Position numbers and translations under genes: made by a program
In this document: positions 7,474 through 18,000 of the stretch, piece after piece
How positions within the stretch are numbered: the first letter of the stretch is position 1
Layout: every line of letters begins with the position of its first letter
The notes under the pieces: generated by a model
Told to the model about the DNA's origin: nothing
What the model saw: the letters and a program-made list of their open reading frames with translations, nothing else
Databases searched by the model: none
Assembly (NCBI GenBank): GCA_900543705.1
Contig: UQSL01000008.1
Coordinates: forward strand, 1-40,256
Direction of reading: 5' to 3'
From: an uncultured Oscillospiraceae bacterium
Lineage (GTDB): Bacteria > Bacillota > Clostridia > Oscillospirales > Ruminococcaceae
Length of the DNA: 40,256 nt

Positions 7474-8688
7474 TTGTGTGAAAAGGAATACTGGATCTGG
7501 CTGCAAATGGGCCTGATCGCTGGGAATCCTGCGGTGGCTAAGCTACTGGACGCAGGGCTTGACGCAAAACAGGTCTATCAGATGACGGAAGAAGAAATGC
7601 TTGCCGCCGGTTTGACAGAAAAAGATGTGCGCAGGCTCAAACATATCAAGCCTGCAGAAGTTATCCAAGTGGTTAAACGTTGTCAAGCCTTTCAAATCCG
7701 GATTCTGACTCCCGATATGCCGGAGTTTCCGGGAAAGCTGCTCAATCTATACGCCCCGCCGGCGGTGCTGTATGTGAAAGGAAATGTGGATAATCTGCAT
7801 CTTCCGGTGAACATTACAGTTGTGGGGACCAGGACCTGCACCAAATATGGTTACAAGGCTGCCTTTCACCTATCCGAAGGATTAGCCGCGTGTGGGATTG
7901 GCGTAGTCAGCGGCCTTGCACGGGGAATTGATACCGCCGCTCATAAGGGTGCACTGCATACCGACGGCATCACGATTGGAGTCGCCGCGTGCGGACTTGA
8001 TGTCGATTATCCCTATCAAAACACAGCAATGAAACAGGAAATACTCAGAAGAGGTACTCTGGTTTCGGAATACTATCCAGGTGTACAGCCCTTCGGTGGG
8101 AATTTCCCGATTCGCAACCGCCTGCTTGCCGGTATCAGCCAGGGTGTACTGGTTGCTGAGGCGGGCAGCCACAGCGGCGCAATGATTACCGCGCGCCATG
8201 CACTTGAACAGGGCAAAGATGTCTTTGCCGTACCAAACAGTATCTTTGAAGCGTCTGCTGCGGGAGTCAACGACTTAATCCGCCAAGGCGCAAAACCGGT
8301 ATCTGATGTGATGGATATCGTGGAGGAGTACATCTATCTCTACCCCCAGGCAATCAAGCTTAGGGAACCTGTGCCGGTAATAGAAGAATGGGAACAGGCT
8401 CCTACAGCAAAGCATGCGGGCCTAAATGAGAAAAAAACAGGACGTAAGCCACAGCAAACAGCTGCGGTAAAGACTCAGCCGTCACAGGCAAAAGAAAAGC
8501 GGCCGCCAATTGAACTGCACGGCACAGCAGAGGAAATTTATCATCTGCTGCTCGAGGGTGAGAAAAGCTCGGAAGAGCTGCTCGCTGTCTTGACTAAGCC
8601 GTCCAATGAGGTTTTGGCGACCTTAACGGAACTCGAAATCAGCGGAATTATCCGCCGGGGTGCCGGCCGGAAATTTTCGATTTTATAA
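7474..8688 (+). CDS. dprA: DNA-processing protein DprA
   Basis: DprA (Smf) binds incoming single-stranded DNA during natural transformation and loads RecA. The 404-residue protein starts at a TTG. It has an N-terminal SAM/HhH-like region (1-80) and the Rossmann-like DprA core (about 110-290) with VVGTRTCTKYG, SGLARGIDTAAHKGAL, GVAACGLDVDYP, FPIRNRLLAG and EAGSHSGAMITARHAL. A charged low-complexity linker spans about 305-345, and a C-terminal winged helix follows from TAEEIYHLLLEG to the end. All core motifs are intact. It lies between the methyltransferase and topA, the usual dprA-topA order in Firmicutes. Confidence 0.96.
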   Translation: MCEKEYWIWLQMGLIAGNPAVAKLLDAGLDAKQVYQMTEEEMLAAGLTEKDVRRLKHIKPAEVIQVVKRCQAFQIRILTPDMPEFPGKLLNLYAPPAVLYVKGNVDNLHLPVNITVVGTRTCTKYGYKAAFHLSEGLAACGIGVVSGLARGIDTAAHKGALHTDGITIGVAACGLDVDYPYQNTAMKQEILRRGTLVSEYYPGVQPFGGNFPIRNRLLAGISQGVLVAEAGSHSGAMITARHALEQGKDVFAVPNSIFEASAAGVNDLIRQGAKPVSDVMDIVEEYIYLYPQAIKLREPVPVIEEWEQAPTAKHAGLNEKKTGRKPQQTAAVKTQPSQAKEKRPPIELHGTAEEIYHLLLEGEKSSEELLAVLTKPSNEVLATLTELEISGIIRRGAGRKFSIL

Positions 8689-8724
8689 TGCGTATTTTTT
8701 AGGAAATCAGGTGAGGTAACGGCC

Positions 8725-10842
8725 ATGTCAAAATTGGTGATTGTGGAGTCCCCTGCAAAGGCAAATACAATCAAAAAATATCTCGGAAACGGATATGACG
8801 TCATCGCATCGATGGGGCATATCCGCGACCTTCCAAAGTCCAAAATGGGCGTGGATATTGAACACGATTTTACCCCACAGTATGTGGAAATCAAGGGCAA
8901 AGAGGATTTGATCAAAAAGCTAAAAAACGCCGCCGCCAAGAGCGAATGCGTCTACCTTGCGACCGACCCGGACCGAGAAGGGGAGGCGATCTCCTGGCAT
9001 CTGGCCCACTTGCTGAATCTCGATTTGGGTGCACCCGACCGCATTACGTTCAGTGAGATAACCAAGAGCGGCATCAAAAACGGGATGGAGCACCCGCGCC
9101 AAATCGATTTAAACCTGGTTGACGCCCAGCAGGCTCGCCGGATTCTCGATCGCGTCGTGGGCTATAAGCTCAGCCCGTTTTTGTGGAGAAAGGTACGGCG
9201 CGGGCTCTCTGCCGGACGAGTGCAGTCAGTTGCTGTCCGCCTTGTCTGCGACCGTGAGGATGAAATCCGTGCATTTAAAAGTGAGGAATACTGGACCATT
9301 GACGCCAAGCTTCAGGCAAAGGGTACCAGAAAAGCCTTTGCGGCAAAGCTCTACGGCAAGGACAATAAAAAGATAGAAATCAAGAATAAAGAACAAGCGG
9401 ACGCGATTCTGGCTCAAATCAAGGATGCGGAATTTATCGTATCCAAGGTCAAAAAAGGTGTTCGTAAAAAGTCCCCCGCGCCGCCATTTACCACCTCCAC
9501 CTTACAGCAAGAGGCTTCCAGAAAGCTCGGCTTTCAGGCAAGGCGTACGATGAAGGCGGCGCAGGAGCTGTACGAGGGCGTGGAAGTCGGCGAACTCGGC
9601 GCGGTAGGGCTGATCACCTACATGAGAACCGACTCCCTGCGCGTCTCCGACGAAGCGCAGGCGCAGGCGGCGGAATTTATCGAGGGCCGCTACGGCAAGG
9701 AGTATTTGCCGCAGAAAAAACGGGTCTACAAATCCAAGTCCAACTCCCAGGATGCGCATGAGGCCATTCGCCCTACCATGCCATCCCTGACTCCGGAACA
9801 GGCGAAGTCCTCTCTGACTTCCGACCAATACAAGCTCTACAAGCTTATCTGGGAGCGCTTTATCGCTAGCCAGATGGCAACCGCTCTGCTCAATACGGTC
9901 TCGGCAGACATCATGGCCAACGATTACCTGTTTAAGGCATCCGGCTACACTGTAAAATTCGATGGCTTTACCGTCCTCTATGAGGAAGGCAAGGACGAAG
10001 AAAGCGAAGAGGGCGGTGCGCTGCCGCCGCTTGCAGAACAAGATGTGCTTAAAGTTAAGAGCTTGGACGGCAATCAACACTTTACTCAGCCGCCGCCACG
10101 CTATACCGAGGCGTCGCTTATTAAAGCGCTTGAGGAAAACGGCATCGGCCGTCCGAGCACCTACGCGCCGACGATCACGACGATTCTGGCACGCAACTAT
10201 ATTGAACGGGAGGCAAAGGCGCTTAAGCCCACTGCCCTTGGTGAAGTGACGACCAAGCTGATGAAGGACTTGTTCAGCAACATTGTCAACGTCAAATTCA
10301 CTGCGGATATGGAGAAAAACCTCGATAAAGTCGAATACGGCGATATTGACTGGGTCAAGATGCTCAAAGATTTCTACGGCGATTTTGACGCTACCCTGCA
10401 AAAAGCCGAGAAAAAGATGGACGGCACCCGGGTCAAGGTCCCGGATGAGGAAACCGATGTCGTCTGCGAGCTGTGCGGGCGCAAGATGGTCATCAAAATT
10501 GGGCGGTTTGGAAAATTCCTAGCCTGCCCTGGGTTCCCGGAATGCCGGAATACGAAAAAAATCGTACAGGAAACCGGCGGAGTTTGCCCGCTGTGCGGCG
10601 GCAAGATTTTGGTGAAACGCTCCAAGACCGGAAAGACCTACTATGGCTGCGAGCATAACCCAAAATGCGGTTTCATGACCTGGGACGAACCACTCAAGGA
10701 GGAGCGCTGTCCGAAATGCGGCGGCACGCTGCTGAAAAAGCGAGGCAAGATGGGAAAAATCTACTGCGCAAACGAGGACTGCGACTATGAGCGCGGACTC
10801 AAGGATGAACCGAAACAGAATGCGGATGCTAAGACAAAATAA
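8725..10842 (+). CDS. topA: DNA topoisomerase I (type IA)
   Basis: TopA relaxes negative supercoils by cutting one strand through a 5'-phosphotyrosine. The 705-residue protein has the Toprim domain at the N-terminus (LVIVESPAKANTIKKYL; DPDREGEAISWH with the DxD-type metal site). The active-site tyrosine is Y299 in GLITYMRTDS. The C-terminal tail carries three four-Cys zinc ribbons (CELCG...CPGFPEC, CPLCG...CEHNPKC, CPKCG...CANEDC), the normal clostridial layout. The ribosome binding site AGGTGAGG precedes the ATG. It follows dprA by 36 nt and is probably cotranscribed with it. Confidence 0.97.
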   Translation: MSKLVIVESPAKANTIKKYLGNGYDVIASMGHIRDLPKSKMGVDIEHDFTPQYVEIKGKEDLIKKLKNAAAKSECVYLATDPDREGEAISWHLAHLLNLDLGAPDRITFSEITKSGIKNGMEHPRQIDLNLVDAQQARRILDRVVGYKLSPFLWRKVRRGLSAGRVQSVAVRLVCDREDEIRAFKSEEYWTIDAKLQAKGTRKAFAAKLYGKDNKKIEIKNKEQADAILAQIKDAEFIVSKVKKGVRKKSPAPPFTTSTLQQEASRKLGFQARRTMKAAQELYEGVEVGELGAVGLITYMRTDSLRVSDEAQAQAAEFIEGRYGKEYLPQKKRVYKSKSNSQDAHEAIRPTMPSLTPEQAKSSLTSDQYKLYKLIWERFIASQMATALLNTVSADIMANDYLFKASGYTVKFDGFTVLYEEGKDEESEEGGALPPLAEQDVLKVKSLDGNQHFTQPPPRYTEASLIKALEENGIGRPSTYAPTITTILARNYIEREAKALKPTALGEVTTKLMKDLFSNIVNVKFTADMEKNLDKVEYGDIDWVKMLKDFYGDFDATLQKAEKKMDGTRVKVPDEETDVVCELCGRKMVIKIGRFGKFLACPGFPECRNTKKIVQETGGVCPLCGGKILVKRSKTGKTYYGCEHNPKCGFMTWDEPLKEERCPKCGGTLLKKRGKMGKIYCANEDCDYERGLKDEPKQNADAKTK

Positions 10843-10856
10843 TGATAAGGATATGC

Positions 10857-10900
10857 TTCCCTGTGCCGCAGTTTTGCGGTGCGGGGAATTTCCACTATCT
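10857..10900 (+). terminator. probable terminator hairpin after topA
   Basis: A long, slightly imperfect stem pairs TTCCCTGTGCCGCA (10857-10870) with TGCGGTGCGGGGAA (10875-10888) around a GTTT loop. The tail is TTTCCACTATCTTTTTT, so the uridine run is delayed. It probably separates the topA operon from trmFO. Confidence 0.55.
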
Positions 10901-10976
10901 TTTTTCAAAAACCATGCGATGATTCAGACTGGGGAAAGCTTCTGATTCTTATCAAATTCATAAAGGAGAACCTAGG

Positions 10977-12290
10977 ATGACGGTACATGTAATCGGGGCA
11001 GGGCTTGCCGGCTGTGAAGCGGCCTGGCAGCTTGCAAATGCGGGAATTTCAGTAAAGCTGTATGAAATGAAGCCTCAGAAATATTCCCCCGCACACAAAT
11101 ACGAGGGCTTTGCAGAGCTTGTCTGCTCGAATTCCCTTAAGGCGATGCGGGTGGAGTCTGCCGCAGGGCTTTTAAAAGAGGAGATGCGTATGCTCGGTTC
11201 CGTCATTATGCAGTGCGCAGATGAATGCAGCGTTCCAGCAGGCGGTGCGCTTGCCGTCGACCGGGTGAAGTTCTCCGATGCGGTGACAAGTAAAATTCGG
11301 AATCATAAAAATATTGAAATTATTTCAGGAGAAGTCACACAAATTCCGGATGGATATGTTATCATAGCAACAGGGCCGCTCACTTCCGACGCGTTTGCCG
11401 AGGTAATTCGGGTAAAGTGCGGGGAGGAAACGCTCAGCTTTTATGATGCGGCGGCCCCCATCGTCAGCTTTGAGAGCATCGATAAGGACAAGGTGTTTTT
11501 CGCCGCCCGCTATGACCGCGGGGACAGCGATTACATCAACTGCCCGATGGACAAAGAGCAGTACGAGGCTTTTTTGCATGAGTTGACACAGGCCGAATCG
11601 GTGGAGCTCAAAAGCTTTGAGCGGGGCTTTACCGTCTATGAGGGGTGTATGCCCATCGAGGTGTTGGCAAAACGCGGGCACGACGCCATCCGGTACGGCC
11701 CGCTCAAGCCGGTCGGGCTGCGGGATCCGTATACGGGCCGGCGCCCGTGGGCTGTGGCCCAACTGAGAAAGGAAAACCGCGACGGGACGATGTACAACCT
11801 GGTCGGGTTCCAGACGAATCTAAAATTTGGCGAGCAAAAGCGTATCTTTTCGATGATTCCGGGGCTTGAGCATGCACAGTTTGTGCGCTATGGGGTCATG
11901 CATCGCAATACCTTCCTCGATTCGCCAAGGCTGCTGGATTCCACCTTCCGCCTCAAAAGCGACCCGCGCATCTTTTTTGCGGGTCAAATAACCGGTGTGG
12001 AAGGGTATATCGAGTCGGCATCCTCCGGCATTGTGGCAGGAAGAAATCTCTCCCGCATCCTTGCGGGCAGGGAACCGGTGACATTTCCAAAGGAGACGAT
12101 GATCGGCGCGCTGTGCGCGTACATCAGCGATAAGTCGGTGCGCGAATTCCAGCCGATGGGGAGCAACATGGGTATCTTGCCCCCGCTTGAGGAGAGGATA
12201 AAAAATAAACAAGACCGCTATGCGGCGCTGAGTGAGCGTTCGCTGGGTCTTTTGCGGCAAATCCTAGAGAAGGAGAGAATGCCAGAATGA
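10977..12290 (+). CDS. trmFO: tRNA (uracil-54-C5) methyltransferase TrmFO, folate/FAD-dependent
   Basis: TrmFO makes ribothymidine at position 54 of the tRNA T-loop, using methylenetetrahydrofolate as carbon donor and FADH2 as reductant. The 437-residue protein opens with the FAD-binding GAGLAGCEA (7-15). It has the family signature ELVCSNSLKA with the conserved Cys50, and a C-terminal FAD segment GQITGVEGYIESASSG. The ribosome binding site AAAGGAGA precedes the ATG. Its stop overlaps the plsX start by 4 nt (ATGA), indicating translational coupling. The length is normal for the family and no key residue is missing. Confidence 0.97.
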   Translation: MTVHVIGAGLAGCEAAWQLANAGISVKLYEMKPQKYSPAHKYEGFAELVCSNSLKAMRVESAAGLLKEEMRMLGSVIMQCADECSVPAGGALAVDRVKFSDAVTSKIRNHKNIEIISGEVTQIPDGYVIIATGPLTSDAFAEVIRVKCGEETLSFYDAAAPIVSFESIDKDKVFFAARYDRGDSDYINCPMDKEQYEAFLHELTQAESVELKSFERGFTVYEGCMPIEVLAKRGHDAIRYGPLKPVGLRDPYTGRRPWAVAQLRKENRDGTMYNLVGFQTNLKFGEQKRIFSMIPGLEHAQFVRYGVMHRNTFLDSPRLLDSTFRLKSDPRIFFAGQITGVEGYIESASSGIVAGRNLSRILAGREPVTFPKETMIGALCAYISDKSVREFQPMGSNMGILPPLEERIKNKQDRYAALSERSLGLLRQILEKERMPE

Positions 12291-13294
12291 GAATTATTGT
12301 AGACGGCTTTGGCGGCGACCACGCGCCAAAAGCGGTGTTAGAGGGCTGTGCTATGGCGGTCGCCGAATACGGCGTTGCCATCACGCTTACCGGAGACAAA
12401 ACGCAGCTTTCCAAGCTTGCATTTGAAAACAGCATTTCTTTGGATGGAATCGAGATCGCACAAGCGGATTCTGTCATGACCATGGAGGACGATCCGGGCG
12501 ACGTCATCAAGGCGAAGAAGGATTCCTCGATGGCGGTGGGACTTTCCCTGTTGGCGGAGGGAGCGGGAGATGCTTATGTCTCCGCCGGAAACACCGGCGC
12601 ACTTGTGATGGGGGCGACTTTTATCGTCAAGCGTATTAAGGGAATTAAGCGCCCGGCGCTCGCCCCGATTCTCCCGCACGAGAACGGCTGCTTTATGTTG
12701 ATGGATGCCGGCGCAAACCTCGAATGCCGCCCCGAGATGCTTGAACAATTTGCCATGATGGGCTCGGTTTACATGAACAAGATTATGGGAATTCCCAAAC
12801 CAAAGGTCGGCCTTATCAATGTCGGTTCCGAGGAAACCAAGGGCACCGAGCTTCAGCATCAGGCCTACACCCTGCTCAAATCAAACCCGCAGATCAATTT
12901 TGCGGGTAATGTTGAGGCGAGAGAACTGCCGGAAGGCTCCTGCGAGGTCGCCGTTGCAGACGGCTTTACCGGCAACGTCGTACTCAAATTGACAGAAGGA
13001 CTTGGCATGATGCTCATCGACAACATCAAGGGCCTGTTCCTGAAAGGACTCGGCGGAAAGATTGCGGCACTTTGCGTGATGCCCGGGCTCAAGGAGTTCA
13101 AAAAGAAAATGGACTACACCGAGTATGGCGGCGCCCCACTGATGGGAATTGCAAAGCCGGTCATCAAGGCGCATGGCAGTTCGAATGCGAAGGCATTTAA
13201 AAACGCGATTCGCCAGGCAAGGGATTTTGTGGACAAACAGGTGATCAGGGAAATCGAATTATCCCTTCAGAGAGGGCAGGCAAAACAGTCATAA
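12287..13294 (+). CDS. plsX: phosphate acyltransferase PlsX
   Basis: PlsX converts acyl-ACP and phosphate to acyl-phosphate, the donor for PlsY in phospholipid synthesis. The protein is 335 residues, the usual length, beginning MRIIVDGFGGDHAPKAVLEG. It carries the family motifs YVSAGNTGALV, NVGSEETKGTE, VADGFTGNVVLKLTEG and YGGAPLMG. It starts inside the trmFO stop (ATGA) and is peripherally membrane-associated in characterised species. In many Firmicutes acpP lies between plsX and rnc; here only a short hairpin-bearing gap of about 80 nt separates them. Confidence 0.96.
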   Translation: MRIIVDGFGGDHAPKAVLEGCAMAVAEYGVAITLTGDKTQLSKLAFENSISLDGIEIAQADSVMTMEDDPGDVIKAKKDSSMAVGLSLLAEGAGDAYVSAGNTGALVMGATFIVKRIKGIKRPALAPILPHENGCFMLMDAGANLECRPEMLEQFAMMGSVYMNKIMGIPKPKVGLINVGSEETKGTELQHQAYTLLKSNPQINFAGNVEARELPEGSCEVAVADGFTGNVVLKLTEGLGMMLIDNIKGLFLKGLGGKIAALCVMPGLKEFKKKMDYTEYGGAPLMGIAKPVIKAHGSSNAKAFKNAIRQARDFVDKQVIREIELSLQRGQAKQS

Positions 13295-13305
13295 CATGCT
13301 TTTAT

Positions 13306-13335
13306 AGGGCAGACGAATTTTTCGCCTGCCCTTTA
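13306..13335 (+). terminator. weak terminator-like hairpin between plsX and rnc
   Basis: AGGGCAG (13306-13312) pairs with CTGCCCT (13326-13332), extended by CGA/TCG nearer the loop with one mismatch. Only TTAGG follows, so termination may be partial and allow read-through into rnc. Confidence 0.45.
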
Positions 13336-13375
13336 GGCCTATCAATACGGGACAGTTTAGTTTAGGAGGTTGGAC

Positions 13376-14050
13376 ATGAGGGAGTTTGAAAAGAAGATTG
13401 GGTATGAATTTCGAAACAAACATCTGCTTTCGACGGCACTGTGCCACTCATCTTATGCGAATGAGTCGAAAAAAGGGCTGCAGAGCAACGAGAGACTCGA
13501 ATTCCTGGGGGATTCGGTGCTCTCCATCGTGGTGTCGGAGTATTTGTACAAGCATTTTTCACATATGCCGGAGGGAGAGCTTACTAAGTTTCGCGCTTCG
13601 CTCGTGTGTGAAAAATCGTTGCACAAACAGGCACTCGAATTAAACCTCGGCGAGTATTTGATGCTTGGAAAGGGAGAAGAACTGACCGGCGGCCGCCAAC
13701 GCCCGTCCATTTTGGCGGACGCGGTGGAAGCTGTGATTGCGGCGATTTATCTTGATAGCAACTTGGAGCAAGCAAGAAAGTTTATTCTCGGCATGCTCCA
13801 TGATGATATGGTGCCTGAAAAATTGGAAGAGGCAAAGGATTACAAGACCATTTTACAGGAAATTATCCAGCAGAATAGAGAGGAAAAGATTACCTACTGC
13901 CTGGTGGAGGAAACCGGACCGGACCATGATAAGCGTTTTACCGTAGAGGTGCGCCTGAATTCCAACGTCATCGGTACCGGAACTGGACGAAGCAAAAAGG
14001 ACGCGGAGCAGGCGGCGGCAAGGGAAGCGCTTGCACTGATGGGAGAATGA
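13376..14050 (+). CDS. rnc: ribonuclease III
   Basis: RNase III cuts double-stranded RNA, mainly in rRNA maturation. The ATG at 13376 is 6 nt from AGGAGG (13364-13369); a TTG at 13370 touches the Shine-Dalgarno and is a less likely start. The product has 224 residues. The catalytic domain shows the signature RLEFLGDSVLS (E42, D46) and the second acidic pair in ILADAVEAVIAAIY. The C-terminal dsRNA-binding domain runs from DYKTILQEIIQ to the end (TGRSKKDAEQAAAREAL). The stop overlaps the next gene by 4 nt, beginning the rnc-radical SAM-smc-ftsY-rdgB run. Confidence 0.97.
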   Translation: MREFEKKIGYEFRNKHLLSTALCHSSYANESKKGLQSNERLEFLGDSVLSIVVSEYLYKHFSHMPEGELTKFRASLVCEKSLHKQALELNLGEYLMLGKGEELTGGRQRPSILADAVEAVIAAIYLDSNLEQARKFILGMLHDDMVPEKLEEAKDYKTILQEIIQQNREEKITYCLVEETGPDHDKRFTVEVRLNSNVIGTGTGRSKKDAEQAAAREALALMGE

Positions 14051-15093
14051 AGCACGCGAATCTTTCGATTTTCGTGCCTCATATCGGCTGTCCCTGCCGG
14101 TGCAGCTTTTGTAACCAGCACACGATTTCCGGAGCACAGGAGCTGCCGAACGGGGAGTCTGTCAATGAGTTATGCCGCACAGCCGCGCGGGATTTGGGCG
14201 AACGGGTGCAGGATACCGAAATTGCCTTTTCCGGCGGGGGCTTTACCGCCGTCGAGCCCGGATACATGTGCGAGCTTTTGCGGGCGGCGCAGGATTGCGT
14301 ACGAAACTATGGTTTTGCCGGCATCCGGGTTTCGACGAGACCGGACGCAGTGGACCTTGGGATTATCGAGACTCTGCTGTCCTACGGAGTGACAGCGGTC
14401 GAACTCGGTGCACAGAGCATGAGTGATGAGGTACTGCGCCTCAATTCCCGCGGGCATACAGCCCGGGATGTGAGGGAAGCAGCGAATCGGATACGAAAAG
14501 CAGGAATCTCTCTCGGAATGCAGATGATGACAGGACTGTACGGCAGTACCTTGCAGCTCGAGCAGTATACGGCGAGGGAGCTTATCTCTTTGCAACCGGA
14601 TACGGTGCGAATTTACCCGACCGTGGTGCTCGAGGGGACACAGCTTGCTTCGCTGTTAAAGAGTGGGAAATACCATGCGCCCGGTGTAGAGGAATCCGCC
14701 GTGCTGTGCGCGGAGCTAATGGGGCTTTTCGAGCAGGCGGGTGTGACCGTCATCCGGGTGGGACTGCATGCTTCCAGGAATGTGGAACGGCAGGTGGTCG
14801 GCGGGGCGTATCATCCCGCCTTCCGGGAGCTGTGCGAGGCAAGACGATATTTATCCAAGGTTCTTCGGCAGCTGGAAGGCTGCCCGAAGGAGCAAGAATA
14901 TGAACTATGGGTGCACCCCTCCGGTGTTTCAAAGCTGGCGGGACAGCACCGCTCAAATCTGACAGAGCTTGCCCGGTTGGGGTACCGGGTAAAAATCAGG
15001 AAGTCCGAGAAGATTCCTCCGGGAACAGTAAAAGTACAACAAAAGGGGGTGGCGGAGGATGTATCTGAAATCCATGGAGTTACAGGGGTTTAA
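14047..15093 (+). CDS. Elp3-like radical SAM protein of the rnc-smc cluster
   Basis: This 348-residue radical SAM enzyme has the 4Fe-4S motif C15-x3-C19-x2-C22 (GCPCRCSFC), a SAM-binding FSGGGFTAVEPG, and Elp3/MiaB-like stretches such as GVTAVELGAQSMSDEVL and GMQMMTGLYGS. A gene of this type is commonly found between rnc and smc in Clostridia, which supports the family call, but the substrate is unknown to me. It lacks the HAT acetyltransferase domain of full Elp3. The tail after about 270 is a short unclassified C-terminal region. It overlaps rnc by 4 nt and smc by 35 nt, so translation of the three is likely coupled. Confidence 0.88.
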   Translation: MKHANLSIFVPHIGCPCRCSFCNQHTISGAQELPNGESVNELCRTAARDLGERVQDTEIAFSGGGFTAVEPGYMCELLRAAQDCVRNYGFAGIRVSTRPDAVDLGIIETLLSYGVTAVELGAQSMSDEVLRLNSRGHTARDVREAANRIRKAGISLGMQMMTGLYGSTLQLEQYTARELISLQPDTVRIYPTVVLEGTQLASLLKSGKYHAPGVEESAVLCAELMGLFEQAGVTVIRVGLHASRNVERQVVGGAYHPAFRELCEARRYLSKVLRQLEGCPKEQEYELWVHPSGVSKLAGQHRSNLTELARLGYRVKIRKSEKIPPGTVKVQQKGVAEDVSEIHGVTGV

Positions 15094-18000
15094 ATCCTTT
15101 CCGGATCGGACTAAGCTCCAATTTGACCGCGGAATGATTGCGGTCGTCGGGCCAAATGGCAGCGGGAAGAGCAACATCGGCGACGCCATCCGTTGGGTGC
15201 TCGGCGAGCAGTCGAGTAAGACCCTGCGCGGTGCGAAGATGGAGGACGTCATCTTCGGCGGCACGAGAAAACGCAGCCAGAGCGGCTTTGCGCAGGTGCT
15301 CATCACTTTTGACAATACCGGACGGGAATTTGACATCGACAGCGACGAGGTCACTATCTCCCGTAAATTCTACCGCAGCGGAGAGAGCGAATACCGCATC
15401 AACCAGATGAACGTGCGACTCAAGGATATCCACGAGCTGCTGATGGACACTGGTATCGGCCGGGACGGGTATCCCACCGCGGGGCGGGCCAGGATGGGGG
15501 GGATTGTCGCCGCAAAGAGCCCCGACCGCCGAGAGATTTTTGAGGAAGCGGCAGGCATTTCCAAGTACCGCTACCGCAAGGAGGAGGCGCTCAAGCGCCT
15601 GGCGCTTGCACAGGAAAATCTGCTGCGCTTAAACGATATCCTCGGGGAAATTGAGGGGAGAATTGAGCCGCTGCGCATCCAGTCCCAAAAGGCAAAGAAA
15701 TTTGTCGAGCTCGAAGAGCAGAGAAGGCTGCTTCAGATTTCTCTGTGGGTCAACCAATTGAAAGAGCTCAAGGAGCGTATCCAGAAACAAAACGAACAAA
15801 TTTTAGAGCGCCAGAATGATTATGATGCGAACAGCGCGGCACTTGAGCGCACAGAACAGGATATCGAGCGGGTTTATGCGGATATCCAAAAGCTCTCTGT
15901 TTTGGCGGAGGAAGTGCGGAGCCGCAGGACAAACTACCAGCAGCGCATTTCTCAGATTGACTCCGAGCTTGCAGTCAATCAAAATGATATCGCCCACACG
16001 CAGGAGATGGGAATCCGCATTGACATGCAGATTGCCCAGCTCACCGAGCAAAAGCAGAACAATGAGCAGTTTCTTGTGCAAAATGCGCAGACGCTCAGCG
16101 AAAAAGAAGCGGAACTCGCTTCTACTGAGCGGGAGCTTGCCCTCAGGCACGAAGGGTTAGGTAAAATTCAGGAGGATATTATTTCCCTCCAGCGGAAAAT
16201 CGATGCAGATACGACCTCGCTTGCTGCCTTACAGCAGGTGCTCGGTGATTACCGGCTCGGCCAGGCGACAAAGGAGGCACAGATAGCTTCCCTATCCTCC
16301 ACACTCGAGGCGCGCACCAAACGAATTATGGATTTGGAAGAATCCCTTACACAGGCAAAAGAGGAACTTACTACTGAGCAGCAGGCGCACACACAGGGCG
16401 CCCGGCAGATAGCCGAGCGCAAGAACATGGCGGACGGTTACCTGCTCAAGAGAAAACACCAGGCGGTAAAGCTCGAGCAGGCGGCAGGCGAAGTCAGAGA
16501 CCTCGCGGCAAAGATACGCGATAAACAAAACCGTGCGAAGATGTTCGAGGATTTGGAGAAAAGCCTCGACGGCTATCAGCACAGCGTACGCGCGGTAATG
16601 GCGCAAGTGCGTCAGGGAAATCTTTCCGGTATCAACGGGCCGGTGTCCCGCCTGATTACCGTGGAAAAAGAGTATACATACGCGGTGGAGACAGCACTCG
16701 GTTTTGCCATGCAGAATATCATTGTCGAGGACGAGCAGGCGGCAAAGGCCGCCATCAGCTACCTCAAGCGTTCGAATTCCGGGCGCGCGACATTCCTGCC
16801 GCTGACTACGGTGCGCGGCAGGCTGCTCGAAGAGAGAAATTTAACCGCAAACGAGGGGTATATCGGGCTTGCAAGCGAGCTTGTGACCTGTGAGGAGCGC
16901 TACCGTCCGGTGATAAACTCCCTGCTCGGGCACACGGCGGTCGTGAACAGTATCGACGATGCGGTGCAGATTGCCGGGAAGTTTTCCCACCGGTTTCGTA
17001 TCGTGACCCTGGACGGGTCGGTCATCAACACGGGCGGTTCCATGGCGGGAGGCTCACAGAATAAGAATACCTCTTTACTTTCCCGCTCAGCGGAAGTTAA
17101 GGAGCTTGAGCGGGAGATTTCCGCGCTGAGCGTTCAGGGAAGAGAACAAAATGCAAAGAAAAACCGGCTGGTGGAGGAAATTGCCGCACTTGACGAGCAG
17201 ATTACCGCGTTTCAGGATCAAAACGCCTCCCTTGAAATTGAGCAGGCGAAACGGCAGGAACGCCTGCACATGCTTCAAGAAAAAATCAGTACGTCCGAGT
17301 CCTCCCTCTCTCTTGCAAAGCTTGAATCCGAGGAATTGTCACGCCAGCTTTCAGAACTTCAGAGCGGACAGACGGACGACACCCAGCTTGTAGGGGATAC
17401 CCAGGAAAAAATCGATGCGCTGACACAAACGATCTCGTGCGGGCGGAAAGAACTCTCCGGCAGACAGCTTCAGCTCGAGGAAAAAAACACGGCGCTCAAT
17501 GCATTGCAAGTGCGGCGGGCAGGCCAGCTTAAGGACATCGAGAGCCTGCGCCGGCGTGCGGAGGAAATCCGCCAGGCGGGAGAAAGCTATGACGAGCGGA
17601 TGCGTGAGTTTGCAGCCGAACGGGAGGGCTTGGAGGAAAAGCGCAAACAGATCCAATTGTCTCAGGCGGCGTTGAGCGAGGAGCGGGAAACCCTGCTCAC
17701 CCGCATTGATGCAATCGAAGGGGAACGAAAAGAGCTTTCCGAGCAAAACGCAAAATATGAGGCACAGGCGACAGCTCTGCGCGCACAGGAAAAATCTTAC
17801 CTCAGCTTCCGAGAGAAAATATCCTCCGAGCTGTCCAAGGTGCAGGAGCGGGTCACCTTCGTACAGGGAAAATATGACGAAATCATCGCAAAAATGTTCG
17901 ATGAATACGAACTGACCCACAGCGAGGCGCAGAATATTGCGCAGCCGGTGGAGAACACTTCTGCTGCACAGACTAAGCTTGCCGATATGCGCAGCCGCAT

